Notes under the pieces: model-generated
Database searches by the model: none
What the model was told of the DNA's origin: nothing
The model's input: only the letters and a program-made list of their open reading frames with translations
Shown: one piece after another, positions 15,001 through 20,175 of the stretch
Position numbering within the stretch: position 1 is the first letter of the stretch
How the letters are laid out: the number at the start of each line of letters is the position of its first letter
Translations under genes and position numbers: made by a program
DNA from: Flavobacterium galactosidilyticum
GTDB taxonomy: Bacteria; Bacteroidota; Bacteroidia; Flavobacteriales; Flavobacteriaceae
NCBI RefSeq assembly: GCF_020911945.1
Contig: NZ_CP087135.1
Location: forward strand, 1,178,001-1,242,000
Direction: 5' to 3'
Length of the DNA stretch: 64,000 nucleotides

Positions 15001-17473
15001 TAATAACGGTCCAAGTGATGCAACGGGAGTTCGTTTAACAGACATTCTTCCAATTGGAGTTACTTATGTTAGAAATAATCAAGGAGCAGATTATAATTAT
15101 GGTTCTGGTATCTGGACAATAGGAGATCTTGCAAATGGAGCAACTAAAGTTTTAGATATTAATGTAATAATCAATTCTGGATCGGCAGGTAAAACAATTG
15201 TAAATACAACGACTGCTGCTAAAGGAGATCAATCAGATCCAACAACTGTTGGCGACGATTTAACAGAAACCATCATAGTTCAAAACGGTGCAGATGTTGT
15301 ATTGACTAAAGTAGTTAACAATAGAACTCCTAACATTGGAGAAACAGTAACTTATACCGTTACAGTAACCAATAAAGGAACAACATTAGTAACAAACTTA
15401 GTGGTGAAAGATGACCTTCCAGCTGGCTTAACCTTTGTTTCAGCAACTCCAGGAAAAGGAGTGTGGACAACTCCAAATTGGACAGTAGGTACATTACAGC
15501 CAGGTGAAGAAGGATCTATTGAAATTAAAGCTATTGTAGATTTAAATCAAGGAGGAAGTGTATTAACAAATACAGTATCTAATACACAAGATCAATTTGA
15601 TACCAATATAACTCTTGATGATCCTACTGAAACAATAACAGTTACAAGTTTAGATTTAGCAGTTGTAAAAAAGGTAAACAATGCGAGACCAAATGAAGGA
15701 GAAACTATTCGTTATACGATAACAGTCACTAACAACGGTGCTAGTAATGCAACCAATGTAAGTTTAGTGGATAAATTACCTGTAGGAGTTACTTATGTAA
15801 GTGATATAGTTTCAGCAGGAAATTATAACAATGGTTCAGGATTATGGACAATAGGTAATCTTATAAATGGTGCGGTTGCGACTCTTACTATTGATGCAAA
15901 AGTTAATACAGGAACTTATGATACAACAATAACAAACACAACTACTGCGGTAAAAGCAGATCAGGCAGATTCTAATGCAGCGAATAACATTGGCAGTGTT
16001 GCAATTACACCAACAGCATTTATAGACTTGAGTTTAACAAAAGAAGTTGTTGGTAATGTTACTAATCCTGCTGTAGGCGATATAATTACTTTTGAAGTAA
16101 GAGTGATGAACGACGGGCCTACAAAAGCAACAGGAGTTGAGGTAGTAGATTTAATACCGTCTGGATATAAATTTATCAACTATAGCTCAACTATAGGTAC
16201 TTACAGTCCTTCAACAGGTCTTTGGAAAGTAGGATTTGTAGAAGCAGGAAACACAGCAGTTTTATTAGTTGATGTAAAAGTTCTAGACAATGGAAATTAC
16301 ATGAACTGTGCAGAAATTACCAAAGCAAACGAACCAGATATCGATTCTACTCCGGGTAATGGTAATGTTACAGAAGATGATTATGCTTGTGCATCTGCTC
16401 CGCCAAATCAATCAGTAGACCTTGCAGTTGTTAAAACCATTTTGAAGAACAACACAAATCCAAAAGTGAATTCTCAAATATCATTCGAGATTCTATTAAC
16501 AAACAATGGAAATATAGATGCAACAAATGTTGTCGTGTCCGATTTACTTCCTTCGGGCTATACGTTTGTAAATTATAGTTCTACTAAAGGAATTTATGAT
16601 TATGTAACTGGCGACTGGAAAGTAAGCAAAATACTAAATGGCGAAACAGAGATTTTAATTGTTGATGTAATTGTAAATGAATCTGGCGACTACTTAAATT
16701 GTGCAAGCATAAAAGCATTGCATCAAACAGATACAAATCCAGCAAATAATCAAAGCTGTATTGCTACAACACCTATAGCAGTTATAGATTTAGAATTAAC
16801 AAAAGAGGTAGATGAAATAAAACCTGTTGCAGAAACTAATGTTGAGTTTACGATTACATTGTCAAACAAAGGACCTAGTATAGGAACAGGTGTTGAAGTG
16901 AAAGACTTACTTCCAACTGGTTTCAATTTCGTAAGCGCTACAACTACAACTGGTGTTTATGATGCTACAACTGGAATTTGGAAAGTAGGAAGTATTGATG
17001 TTAATGCAATACAAACATTAAAAGTAAAAGCTTATGTATTACCGGTAGGTGAGTTTACAAACGTTGCCGAAGTTATAGCAGCTAATGAACTTGATGTTGA
17101 TTCAACTCCTGGAAACAACAAATTACAGGAAGATGATCAAGATGCTATAACAATAGAGCCTGAAGTTTCATTAGTTATGCCAGAAGGTTTCACTCCTAAT
17201 GGAGATGGCATAAATGATGTTTTTGAAGTAGAGCACTTACAAGTATTGTATCCTAACTTTAGTATGGAAATTGTAAATAGGTATGGAAACATTGTTTACA
17301 ACTACAAACATAACGGAGACAAATTCAAAACGCCACTATGGTGGGATGGTCATTCAACAGGTAGATGGAATTTCTCAAAAGAAATGCTTCCTACTGGAAC
17401 TTATTTCTATACTATTTACTTTAATAATGATGAAAGAAAACCGCAAACGGGTTGGATCTATTTAAAAAAATAA
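11..17473 (+). CDS. Giant T9SS-secreted adhesin with PKD/Ig-like and DUF11 repeats
   Basis: This is a 5820-residue surface protein. Residues 1 to about 37 form a signal peptide ending in VYAQ. Residues about 40-1390 hold about 15 Ig/PKD-like modules of 85-100 residues, many opening with AGPDQ. From residue 1391 to about 5715 I count about 34 DUF11 domains of roughly 128 residues, each starting with DLSLTK or a variant and containing GPS.ATGV and LPSGY motifs. The last 100 residues start with the FTPNGDGINDVF motif and end in GWIYLKK, the gliding-motility C-terminal (T9SS type B sorting) domain. It should therefore cross the outer membrane through T9SS and sit on the cell surface, in the style of SprB-type adhesins. 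A SprF homologue follows 63 bases downstream, which fits type B cargo. The ligand is unknown. The start codon is only 10 bases from the window edge, so the promoter is not visible. Confidence 0.93.
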   Translation: MEKNYSFTQKKISLYNKLSYFLALFFATILLNTNVYAQNCTTNAGLSRTICENTPFTLNGVVGGNIVSSKWTQVSGPSVVIENPNILNTNVLGAVGGNVYTFRLSSVCTAGVSFQDVVITVNKITTARTGANIMGCPGTYNLSGNAPLNSGETGLWTIVGSNASGVVISTPSSPTSAITFPTGSIGTSTLRWTITGPGPASTRCSSQADMTVTNYGGVVIANAGPDQNLSACYDAKQGANLNASVAGNGTGTQIGTWGFVSGPSVPVISSVNNPTTGISNLVEGSYVFRWTVMGPCAQGSDTVTINVPAATQGITTAVATNPNQNFCSGVTQTLLQGNVPLRAGETVEWTQIAGPTVTIVNPNSPTTQVTGLDGTSNYTFRYTIKGGAANPSCSNFADVNIRYYLGSATISLNGGVNVLSLAENITAGTVSITTTGGNANAPQLISSPAGTSPVFSISGNNLNFSNLLKAGTYTFRVRHYTNGDIKTSCSEAFDDVNIIVSLSPPGANGGTSLALACGVTSGTLSGNVPDATKGHIGRWSQLNGPTTTTFSNVFSTNPVISNLMPGIYTYRWTITGGLSGIDKFSDVTITVSAPPTSTITPNLVTSCAGNSLLLTGNELVGGTTGLWQYVSGPGTPTFSDPTKTTTSVMGLLPSSTYVFSWTVTSPNPTNVSTCGPSTSNVTVTTLADEAPSSANAGPDACFSPATNSATLGAAAPTVGTGTWSFVSGPNTPVITNPALPNTTVTGLVNGIYEFEWTTSNLPCGNPSKDRVKITIAAEPTSAAGPDQNFICGSTIAMAANAPTAGLLGTWIQISGSGGWSVDNINSPTAVFSNLAEGNYEFQWKVAKGSCTTATDNLTFRIQLPPTTANAGGDQTICGGTTATLAALPVTQGVGTWSVISGPNNPTITTANGNASTVTGLVTGTYTLRWTTSSGGICAESRDDMVLNVSAPVSVITPQNLCAATSVLLQANTGSSGVWTLSSSTGGPVPIISAIGPNSASATITPGFNYVFTYTTNSFAGCPAGSADIAVFNSAVPATPYAGPDQSICTSGGTSVTMAATGTPGTWVRVSGPNTPAISSATNPNAVLSGLVEGLYVYQWTTSNGFCATLNDVVRIYVYDPPTAANAGPDQTSCQLATKLDATVPLRGIGKWTLTTDPSNGGIIIDSPNDPKSKLTIANPYLLPIGTYTFTWTVTNGPLPYVCVSSTDTVNINFSAVPPTPANAGPDQTLCGATSVTMNANNINPGIGTWTQVSGPSTGVFSDKFSPQATVTGLVSGVYEFKWTSSNTGGGCKLEDNVKVTISPAVANVNAGPDQFLGEYNTVTMAALNPSPNVGVWSIVSGPNTPLILNVNSPTTQIAGTIPGTYVLRYTVANGICAEKSDDVVIVLTGQTDLSLLKSANTTTPAVGSTVTFTVVVKNNGARNATGVAVNDILPSGFTLVPGSVSNAGIVNTGNNSIIWSGLSIANGATLNLTYQVKVNATTAAANEYRNTAQITASDQIDPNSTPNNNVSTEDDQSTVTLIPSPRIDLAITKQINNTIPNVGSTVQFTIEVVNNGPSTATGVVATDQLPTGYTFSSATPSIGTYNATSGAWTIGNLANGAKATLTISATVNATGNYVNTATVKSTEIDVNPANDNSVVSSIPRAIADLSLTKTVTGTPNVGSNVTFTITITNAGPSVATGVNVVDYLPSGYTYLTHTSTGTTYSNVTGSWNIGTLNSSASRVLIVIARINPTGDYRNTAQVVSSNEFDPDSTPGNNNAAEDDQAQVVITPIQRADLSVVKTVDLATPRVGDNVKFRIALNNAGPSDATGVVVNDLLPSGYTFVSYTSTSGLYNSTSGNWTLSGSVINGKTEYLDIVAKVNPITGTANEYRNNAQVIASGQTDPDSIPNDGLGDDFSTVTTVPTALIDLSLTKSVDNISPSAGSNVVFTVRVSNAGPSTATGVQVRDVLPSGYTIVGATPSSGTYTNATGLWTIATIANGASAVLTVTATVNATGNYTNVAEIVAADQTDVNSTPGNNILTEDDQDQVTISRGPLVDLSLTKSVNNNTPIVGENVTFRITISNAGPSEANGVVVTDKLPSGYSFVSSAPSVGTYNNISGSWTVGNLANAGTATLDITAKVLPTGNYNNIAEVTGVNEVDSNSTPGNNDATENDQSEVVITPVQSADLSVVKTVNITTPKVGDTVTFTIAVKNDGPSNATGVVIKDMLPSGYEFVSASPTAGMYNTTTGLWTVSRPITANTTETILITAKVLKNGSYVNTAEVIASDQPDPDSTPNNTIGSEDDQSTVTTTPSALVNLAVVKRINNVTPDVGSTVVFTLEVVNNGPSDATNVVVTDNLPSGYTFSTATASIGTYSAGTGQWTIGSLANGAKATIDISATVNPTGIYLNTATATSTETDGNPDDNTSSVSSTPRAITDLSLTKTVSAAPHNVGSDVTFTVTVTNAGPSAATGVNVVDYLPSGYTYVSHTSVGVYFKDNGSWNIGTINNGASAVLTVVARVNATGDYRNTAQVVSSNEFDPNSTPGNNSPTEDDQAQVVITPVQMADLSVIKTVDVATPRVGDNVKFRIALNNVGPSDATGVVVNDLLPSGYTFVSYTSTSGLYNSTSGNWTLSGSVINGKTEYLDIVAKVNPITGTANEYRNNAQVIASGQTDPDSIPNDGLGDDFSTVTTVPTALIDLSLTKSVDNISPSAGSNVVFTVRVSNAGPSTATGVQVRDVLPSGYTIVGATPSSGTYTNATGLWTIATIANGASAVLTVTATVNATGNYTNVAEIVAADQTDVNSTPGNNILTEDDQDQVTISRGPLVDLSLTKSVNNNTPIVGENVTFRITISNAGPSEANGVVVTDKLPSGYSFVSSAPSVGTYNNISGSWTVGNLANAGTATLDITAKVLPTGNYNNIAEVTGVNEVDSNSTPGNNDATENDQSEVVITPVQSADLSVVKTVNITTPKVGDTVTFTIAVKNDGPSNATGVVIKDMLPSGYEFVSASPTAGMYNTTTGLWTVSRPITANTTETILITAKVLKNGSYVNTAEVIASDQPDPDSTPNNTIGSEDDQSTVTTTPSALVNLAVVKRINNVTPDVGSTVVFTLEVVNNGPSDATNVVVTDNLPSGYTFSTATASIGTYSAGTGQWTIGSLANGAKATIDISATVNPTGIYLNTATATSTETDGNPDDNTSSVSSTPRAITDLSLTKTVSAAPHNVGSDVTFTVTVTNAGPSAATGVNVVDYLPSGYTYVSHTSVGVYFKDNGSWNIGTINNGASAVLTVVARVNATGDYRNTAQVVSSNEFDPNSTPGNNSPTEDDQAQVVITPVQMADLSVIKTVDVATPRVGDNVKFRIALNNVGPSDATGVVVNDLLPSGYAFVSYTSTSGLYDATNGNWTLSGSVFNGKTEYLDIIAKVNPITGTANEYRNTAQVIASGQTDPDSIPNDGIGDDFSTISTVPTALIDLSLTKSVDNISPLVGSNVVFTVRVSNAGPSTATGVQVRDVLPSGYTIVGATPSSGTYTNATGLWTIATIANGASAVLTVTARVNALGDYINVAEVMQANETDVNSTPGNNILTEDDQDQVTISRGPLVDLSLTKSVNNNTPIVGENVTFRITISNAGPSEANGVVVTDKLPSGYSFVSSAPSVGTYNNISGSWTVGNLANAGTATLDITAKVLPTGNYNNIAEVTGVNEVDSNSTPGNNDATENDQSEVVITPVQSADLSVVKTVNITTPKVGDTVTFTIAVKNDGPSNATGVVIKDMLPSGYEFVSASPTAGMYNTTTGLWTVSRPITANTTETILITAKVLKNGSYVNTAEVIASDQPDPDSTPNNTIGSEDDQSTVTTTPSALVNLAVVKRINNVTPDVGSTVVFTLEVVNNGPSDATNVVVTDNLPSGYTFSTATASIGTYSAGTGQWTIGSLANGAKATIDISATVNPTGIYLNTATATSTETDGNPDDNTSSVSSTPRAITDLSLTKTVSAAPHNVGSDVTFTVTVTNAGPSAATGVNVVDYLPSGYTYVSHTSVGVYFKDNGSWNIGTINNGASAVLTVVARVNATGDYRNTAQVVSSNEFDPNSTPGNNSPTENDQAQVVITPVQLADLSVVKTVDLATPRVGDNVKFRIALNNAGPSDATGVVVNDLLSSGYAFVSYTSTSGLYNSTSGDWTLSGSVFNGKTEYLDIIAKVNPITGTANEYRNTAQVIASGQTDPDSIPNDGIGDDFSTISTVPTALIDLSLTKSVDNIAPQAGSNVVFTVIIKNAGPSTATGVEVIDKLPSGYDFVSDDASGSYVNNIWSIPTIAAGASVVLNVTATVKADGIYTNVAEITKANETDANSTPNNNILAEDDQDQVTISRGPLVDLSLTKKVDNKTPNVDENVVFTIEVTNAGPSDATGVVVTDKLPSGYSFVNPSIQSVGSYDPILGSWTIGNLANKAKATLNITAKVLPTGNYNNIAEVTGTNEVDANSTPGNNDATENDQSEVIVTPIQSADLSVVKTVDLVGTPKVGDTVTFTIAVKNDGPSDATGVVIKDLLPSGYEFVSASPTAGMYNRTTGLWTVSRPIKANTTENIPITAKVLKNGNYTNTAEVTASDQPDPDSTPNDGTGDDFSTVTTTPSALVNLAVVKRINNVTPDVGSTVVFTLEVINNGPSDATNVVVTDNLPSGYTFSTATASIGTYSAGTGQWTIGSLANGAKATIDISATVNPTGIYLNTATAISTETDGNPTDNTSSVSSTPRAIADLSLVKTVVNASPNIGENAIFNIVVTNNGPSDATNIVVTDRLPSGYSFVSATTSVGTYDSNSGGWDVGNLASGNSASLTINAKVLATGNYNNVAEVTGSDQFDPNSTPGNNNPQENDQSVVVVTPVNVADLVTTKTVDKSNPNQGDIVQYTITVVNNGPSIATGVNLMDNLPVGTTYVSHIATGGTVNTFSGGQWAIGNINIGSSATLVIRARVTAAGTVSQTPIVNTVTPAAGNESDPTTVGDDLTEPIIVTSSDLVTEKKVSKSNPSEGETITYSIRVTNNGPSDATGVRLTDILPIGVTYVRNNQGADYNYGSGIWTIGDLANGATKVLDINVIINSGSAGKTIVNTTTAAKGDQSDPTTVGDDLTETIIVQNGADVVLTKVVNNRTPNIGETVTYTVTVTNKGTTLVTNLVVKDDLPAGLTFVSATPGKGVWTTPNWTVGTLQPGEEGSIEIKAIVDLNQGGSVLTNTVSNTQDQFDTNITLDDPTETITVTSLDLAVVKKVNNARPNEGETIRYTITVTNNGASNATNVSLVDKLPVGVTYVSDIVSAGNYNNGSGLWTIGNLINGAVATLTIDAKVNTGTYDTTITNTTTAVKADQADSNAANNIGSVAITPTAFIDLSLTKEVVGNVTNPAVGDIITFEVRVMNDGPTKATGVEVVDLIPSGYKFINYSSTIGTYSPSTGLWKVGFVEAGNTAVLLVDVKVLDNGNYMNCAEITKANEPDIDSTPGNGNVTEDDYACASAPPNQSVDLAVVKTILKNNTNPKVNSQISFEILLTNNGNIDATNVVVSDLLPSGYTFVNYSSTKGIYDYVTGDWKVSKILNGETEILIVDVIVNESGDYLNCASIKALHQTDTNPANNQSCIATTPIAVIDLELTKEVDEIKPVAETNVEFTITLSNKGPSIGTGVEVKDLLPTGFNFVSATTTTGVYDATTGIWKVGSIDVNAIQTLKVKAYVLPVGEFTNVAEVIAANELDVDSTPGNNKLQEDDQDAITIEPEVSLVMPEGFTPNGDGINDVFEVEHLQVLYPNFSMEIVNRYGNIVYNYKHNGDKFKTPLWWDGHSTGRWNFSKEMLPTGTYFYTIYFNNDERKPQTGWIYLKK
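5419..7722 (+). repeat. Adhesin super-repeat, copy 1 (2304 bp, six DUF11 domains)
   Basis: Landmark sequence such as AATTGCATTAAACAATG recurs at 5401, 7705, 10009 and 12313, giving an exact spacing of 2304 bp (768 codons). This copy is indistinguishable from copy 2 in every stretch I compared; the match of position x to x+2304 runs from about 5418 to about 7776. The boundaries are arbitrary in phase. Confidence 0.9.
7723..10026 (+). repeat. Adhesin super-repeat, copy 2 (2304 bp)
   Basis: In-frame second copy, nucleotide-identical to copy 1 wherever compared. Lack of silent differences indicates a very recent duplication or gene conversion, or, less likely, an assembly artefact. Confidence 0.9.
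10027..12330 (+). repeat. Adhesin super-repeat, copy 3 (2304 bp, partly diverged)
   Basis: This copy differs from copy 2 at scattered sites between about 10081 and 10660, then appears identical until about 12204. A fourth, clearly diverged copy with the same 2304-bp phase follows to about 14630, with conserved islands such as 13780-14090. The mosaic pattern suggests repeated unequal exchange or conversion. Confidence 0.85.
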
Positions 17474-17485
17474 AACAAATAATTT

Positions 17486-17517
17486 AAGGAGAGAGATGAA
17501 TACCCCCTCTCCTTTTT
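17486..17517 (+). terminator. Hairpin between adhesin and sprF-like gene (attenuator)
   Basis: An 8-bp stem (17486-17493 with 17507-17514) and 13-nt loop are followed by a short T run. It lies 12 bases after the adhesin stop and before the SprF-like start at 17537. As the downstream genes have no obvious separate promoter, this may act as a partial terminator that sets the adhesin to SprF ratio. Confidence 0.55.
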
Positions 17518-17536
17518 AAAATTTAAACTCGCTTTT

Positions 17537-18442
17537 ATGAAAAAATTTAAATTACTAATTGGAATATTTGTTTTAATATCATCCATTAGTACTGTTTTTG
17601 CGCAACAAGATCCTCAATACACACAATACATGTATAGTATGAATATTCTAAATCCCGCCTATGCTGGTTCAAGAGGAGTTACAAGTATTGGTTTGTTAGG
17701 AAGAACACAATGGGTAGGAGTAGATGGTGCACCACAAACAGCAACATTGTCTATAAATGGTCCTGTAGGAAAAAATGTTGGATTAGGATTTTCGGTAATT
17801 CATGATGAAATTGGACCAGTAAAAGAAGACAATCTATACGCTGATTTTTCATATACTTTGAATTTTTCTGGAGAAGATAAGTTTGCTTTTGGTATTAAAG
17901 CAGGAGCAACATTTTTAAATGTAAGAGAATTTACAACAGTAGATCAAGATCCATTAAACGTACCTGTTAGCTTAGTCGCTCCTAACTTTGGTGTTGGTGT
18001 AATGTATTATAATGATCGCTTTTATGCGGGATTATCGGTACCCAATTTTATTGAATCAAGATATTTAGATACAAAAAACGGAATCTCATCTTCAGCTTCA
18101 GAAAAAACACATTATTTCCTTACTTCAGGATATGTATTTGACCTAGATGAAAACTTAAAATTAAAACCTTCTACCATGTTAAAGGCAGCACCAGGAACAC
18201 CTCTTTCTGTTGATTTGTCGTTAAACTTATTAATTCAAGAAAAAGTAGAATTAGGACTTTCCCATAGATTAGATGATTCAATTAGTGGTATGGTTGGCTT
18301 TCAGGTAAGTCAAGATTTAAGAATTGGATATGCTTATGATTACACTACTACCAATTTTGGGGTATTTAATTCAGGATCTCATGAGATTATGATTTTATTT
18401 GACTTGAATAAGAAAAAAATAAAAAGCCCTCGATTCTTCTAA
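17537..18442 (+). CDS. PorP/SprF family type IX secretion membrane protein
   Basis: This 301-residue protein belongs to the PorP/SprF family of outer-membrane beta-barrel proteins linked to T9SS. In Flavobacterium johnsoniae SprF is needed for surface localisation of the adhesin SprB, and SprF-like genes usually follow genes for cargo with type B C-terminal domains. Residues 1-22 are a signal peptide ending in VFAQ; the family motif QDPQYTQYMYS followed by NPAYAG (residues 39-44) comes straight after it. The rest is beta-strand-rich, ending with a strand typical of outer-membrane barrels. It sits 63 bases after the adhesin and 14 bases before the OmpA-like gene, in the same direction. I infer it is the dedicated partner of the upstream adhesin. 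It is a cargo-linked paralogue rather than the core PorP subunit, judged by its position. Confidence 0.92.
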   Translation: MKKFKLLIGIFVLISSISTVFAQQDPQYTQYMYSMNILNPAYAGSRGVTSIGLLGRTQWVGVDGAPQTATLSINGPVGKNVGLGFSVIHDEIGPVKEDNLYADFSYTLNFSGEDKFAFGIKAGATFLNVREFTTVDQDPLNVPVSLVAPNFGVGVMYYNDRFYAGLSVPNFIESRYLDTKNGISSSASEKTHYFLTSGYVFDLDENLKLKPSTMLKAAPGTPLSVDLSLNLLIQEKVELGLSHRLDDSISGMVGFQVSQDLRIGYAYDYTTTNFGVFNSGSHEIMILFDLNKKKIKSPRFF

Positions 18443-18456
18443 ATAAAAAATAAAAC

Positions 18457-20040
18457 ATGAAAAAAATTACTGTCATTATAGTATTATTATTGGGAGTTAT
18501 TGCTTATTCTCAAAATTATTCTATCAAAAATATAGAAGCCAACACTAAATATTCTGATTTTGGTGTAACTTATTATGGTGAAAATACTGCTATCTACGCT
18601 TCTTCAAAAAAGATAAAAGGCTCAAGAAATAAAAAATGGTATTTAAATAGTCAACCATTTTTAGACTTGTATAAAGCAACGGTAACAAGCACTGGTGAAT
18701 TTGTAGAATCAGAACCATTCTCTAAAGAATTAAATACTAAAATGCATGAATCTAATGTAACATTTACAAAAGATTTAAAAACGGTTTATTTTTCTAGAGA
18801 CAACTACAATAGTAAAAAGTACTATACCGATGATAATGGATGGATTCTCATACAACTATACAAAGCAGATATTGATAGTGCAGGTAACTGGAAAAATATA
18901 GTAAAACTACCTTTTAATAGTGATCAGTTTGATACTGGTCATCCTTCGCTAAATGCTAATGACACAAAATTATATTTTACATCGAACAGACCTGGTTCTT
19001 TAGGTCTAACTGATATTTGGGCAGTAGATATAAACAATGATGCAACTTATAGCGATCCATACAATCTCGGACCAAAAGTCAATACTACAAGAAGCGAAAT
19101 GTTTCCTTATATCGATAATAACAATGTACTGTATTACTCTTCAGACGGTTTGCAGGATGGAAATGGTGGTTTAGATATTTATGCTGTAAAAATTGAAGAT
19201 AAACTAGGAATTGGTAAAGCAATAAACTTAGGATTTCCATTAAACAGTTCTAAAGATGATTTCTCTTTGGTTTTTCAAAATGGAAAAAAAACAGGTCACT
19301 TTTCATCTAACAGAGATGGAGGAAAAGGAGATGATGACATCTACTATTTTGAAGAATTAATTAATCCATTTGCTGTCGAATGTAAGCAATTTGTTCAAGG
19401 CATTGTTCGTGAAAAAGAAACAGGAGCACTATTGCCTGGAGCGTTAGTAACATTATACGATGCTAAAGGCAACAAAGTTGAAAGTACAATTGCTGATAAA
19501 TTTGCCGTTTTTAATTTTAAAGTAAATTGTGATTCTTCATACAAAGTGACAGCTGTAAAAGAGTATTATGATATGGACGAAAAAATATTTACTACTACAA
19601 ATAAAGCAGATTTAGAACTTGCTATTAATTTGGATTTAGGCTCTAGCGAATTTGTTTACATTAGAGGTAATTTAATGATCAAAATTAATCCAATATACTT
19701 TGATCTTGATAAGTCATTTATTCGCCCTGACGCACAACTTGAACTGGAACGAGTGGTTAGAATCATGGAAAAATATCCACTGCTTAAAATTAATTTAGGC
19801 TCACATACAGATAGTAGAGCGAGCGATTCTTACAACTGGTCTCTATCTAACAGAAGAGCACAATCATCTAAAAATTGGATTGTAAGTCAAGGAATTGATG
19901 CAAATAGAATTAATGCACAAGGTTATGGTGAAACAGAATTAGTAAATAAATGTTCAAACGATGTTATTTGTTCTGAAGCAGATCATCAATTAAATAGAAG
20001 AACTGAATTTATTATTACCAATCCAGAAGTAATTAAATAA
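18457..20040 (+). CDS. OmpA family protein with PD40 propeller and carboxypeptidase-regulatory-like domain
   Basis: The protein has 527 residues. Residues 1-18 are a signal peptide. Residues about 20-300 contain WD40-like/PD40 (TolB-type) propeller repeats, for example FTSNRPGSLGLTDIW and FSSNRDGGKGDDDIYYF. Residues about 308-385 resemble a carboxypeptidase regulatory-like beta-sandwich (QGIVREKETGALLPGALV). Residues about 400-527 form an OmpA domain with the peptidoglycan-binding features IYFDLDKSFIRPDA (near residue 412), LGSHTDSRA and SNRRAQ. This architecture is common in Bacteroidota next to PorP/SprF genes, and T9SS PorE is a relative. It likely anchors the surface module to peptidoglycan. 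It follows the SprF-like gene by 14 bases, so it is probably co-transcribed. A strong hairpin at 20091 closes the operon. Confidence 0.9.
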   Translation: MKKITVIIVLLLGVIAYSQNYSIKNIEANTKYSDFGVTYYGENTAIYASSKKIKGSRNKKWYLNSQPFLDLYKATVTSTGEFVESEPFSKELNTKMHESNVTFTKDLKTVYFSRDNYNSKKYYTDDNGWILIQLYKADIDSAGNWKNIVKLPFNSDQFDTGHPSLNANDTKLYFTSNRPGSLGLTDIWAVDINNDATYSDPYNLGPKVNTTRSEMFPYIDNNNVLYYSSDGLQDGNGGLDIYAVKIEDKLGIGKAINLGFPLNSSKDDFSLVFQNGKKTGHFSSNRDGGKGDDDIYYFEELINPFAVECKQFVQGIVREKETGALLPGALVTLYDAKGNKVESTIADKFAVFNFKVNCDSSYKVTAVKEYYDMDEKIFTTTNKADLELAINLDLGSSEFVYIRGNLMIKINPIYFDLDKSFIRPDAQLELERVVRIMEKYPLLKINLGSHTDSRASDSYNWSLSNRRAQSSKNWIVSQGIDANRINAQGYGETELVNKCSNDVICSEADHQLNRRTEFIITNPEVIK

Positions 20041-20090
20041 AATAACTTAAGAGTCAACTTATTAATAAGTGGGCTATTGAAATATAAAGA

Positions 20091-20164
20091 TGTAAAAGTT
20101 ATTTCCGAAAAATATTTTTGAGCTTTGTAATTAGCTCAAATATTTTTCAGAATAACTTTTTACA
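20091..20164. terminator. Long inverted repeat between convergent genes
   Basis: Arms 20091-20124 and 20133-20164 are nearly perfectly complementary (two unpaired bases and one mismatch) around an 8-nt loop. The structure lies between the OmpA-like stop (20040) and the integrase stop (20176) and can work as a bidirectional terminator. It is unusually long for that job. Confidence 0.75.
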
Positions 20165-20175
20165 TTTTTGGCTAT

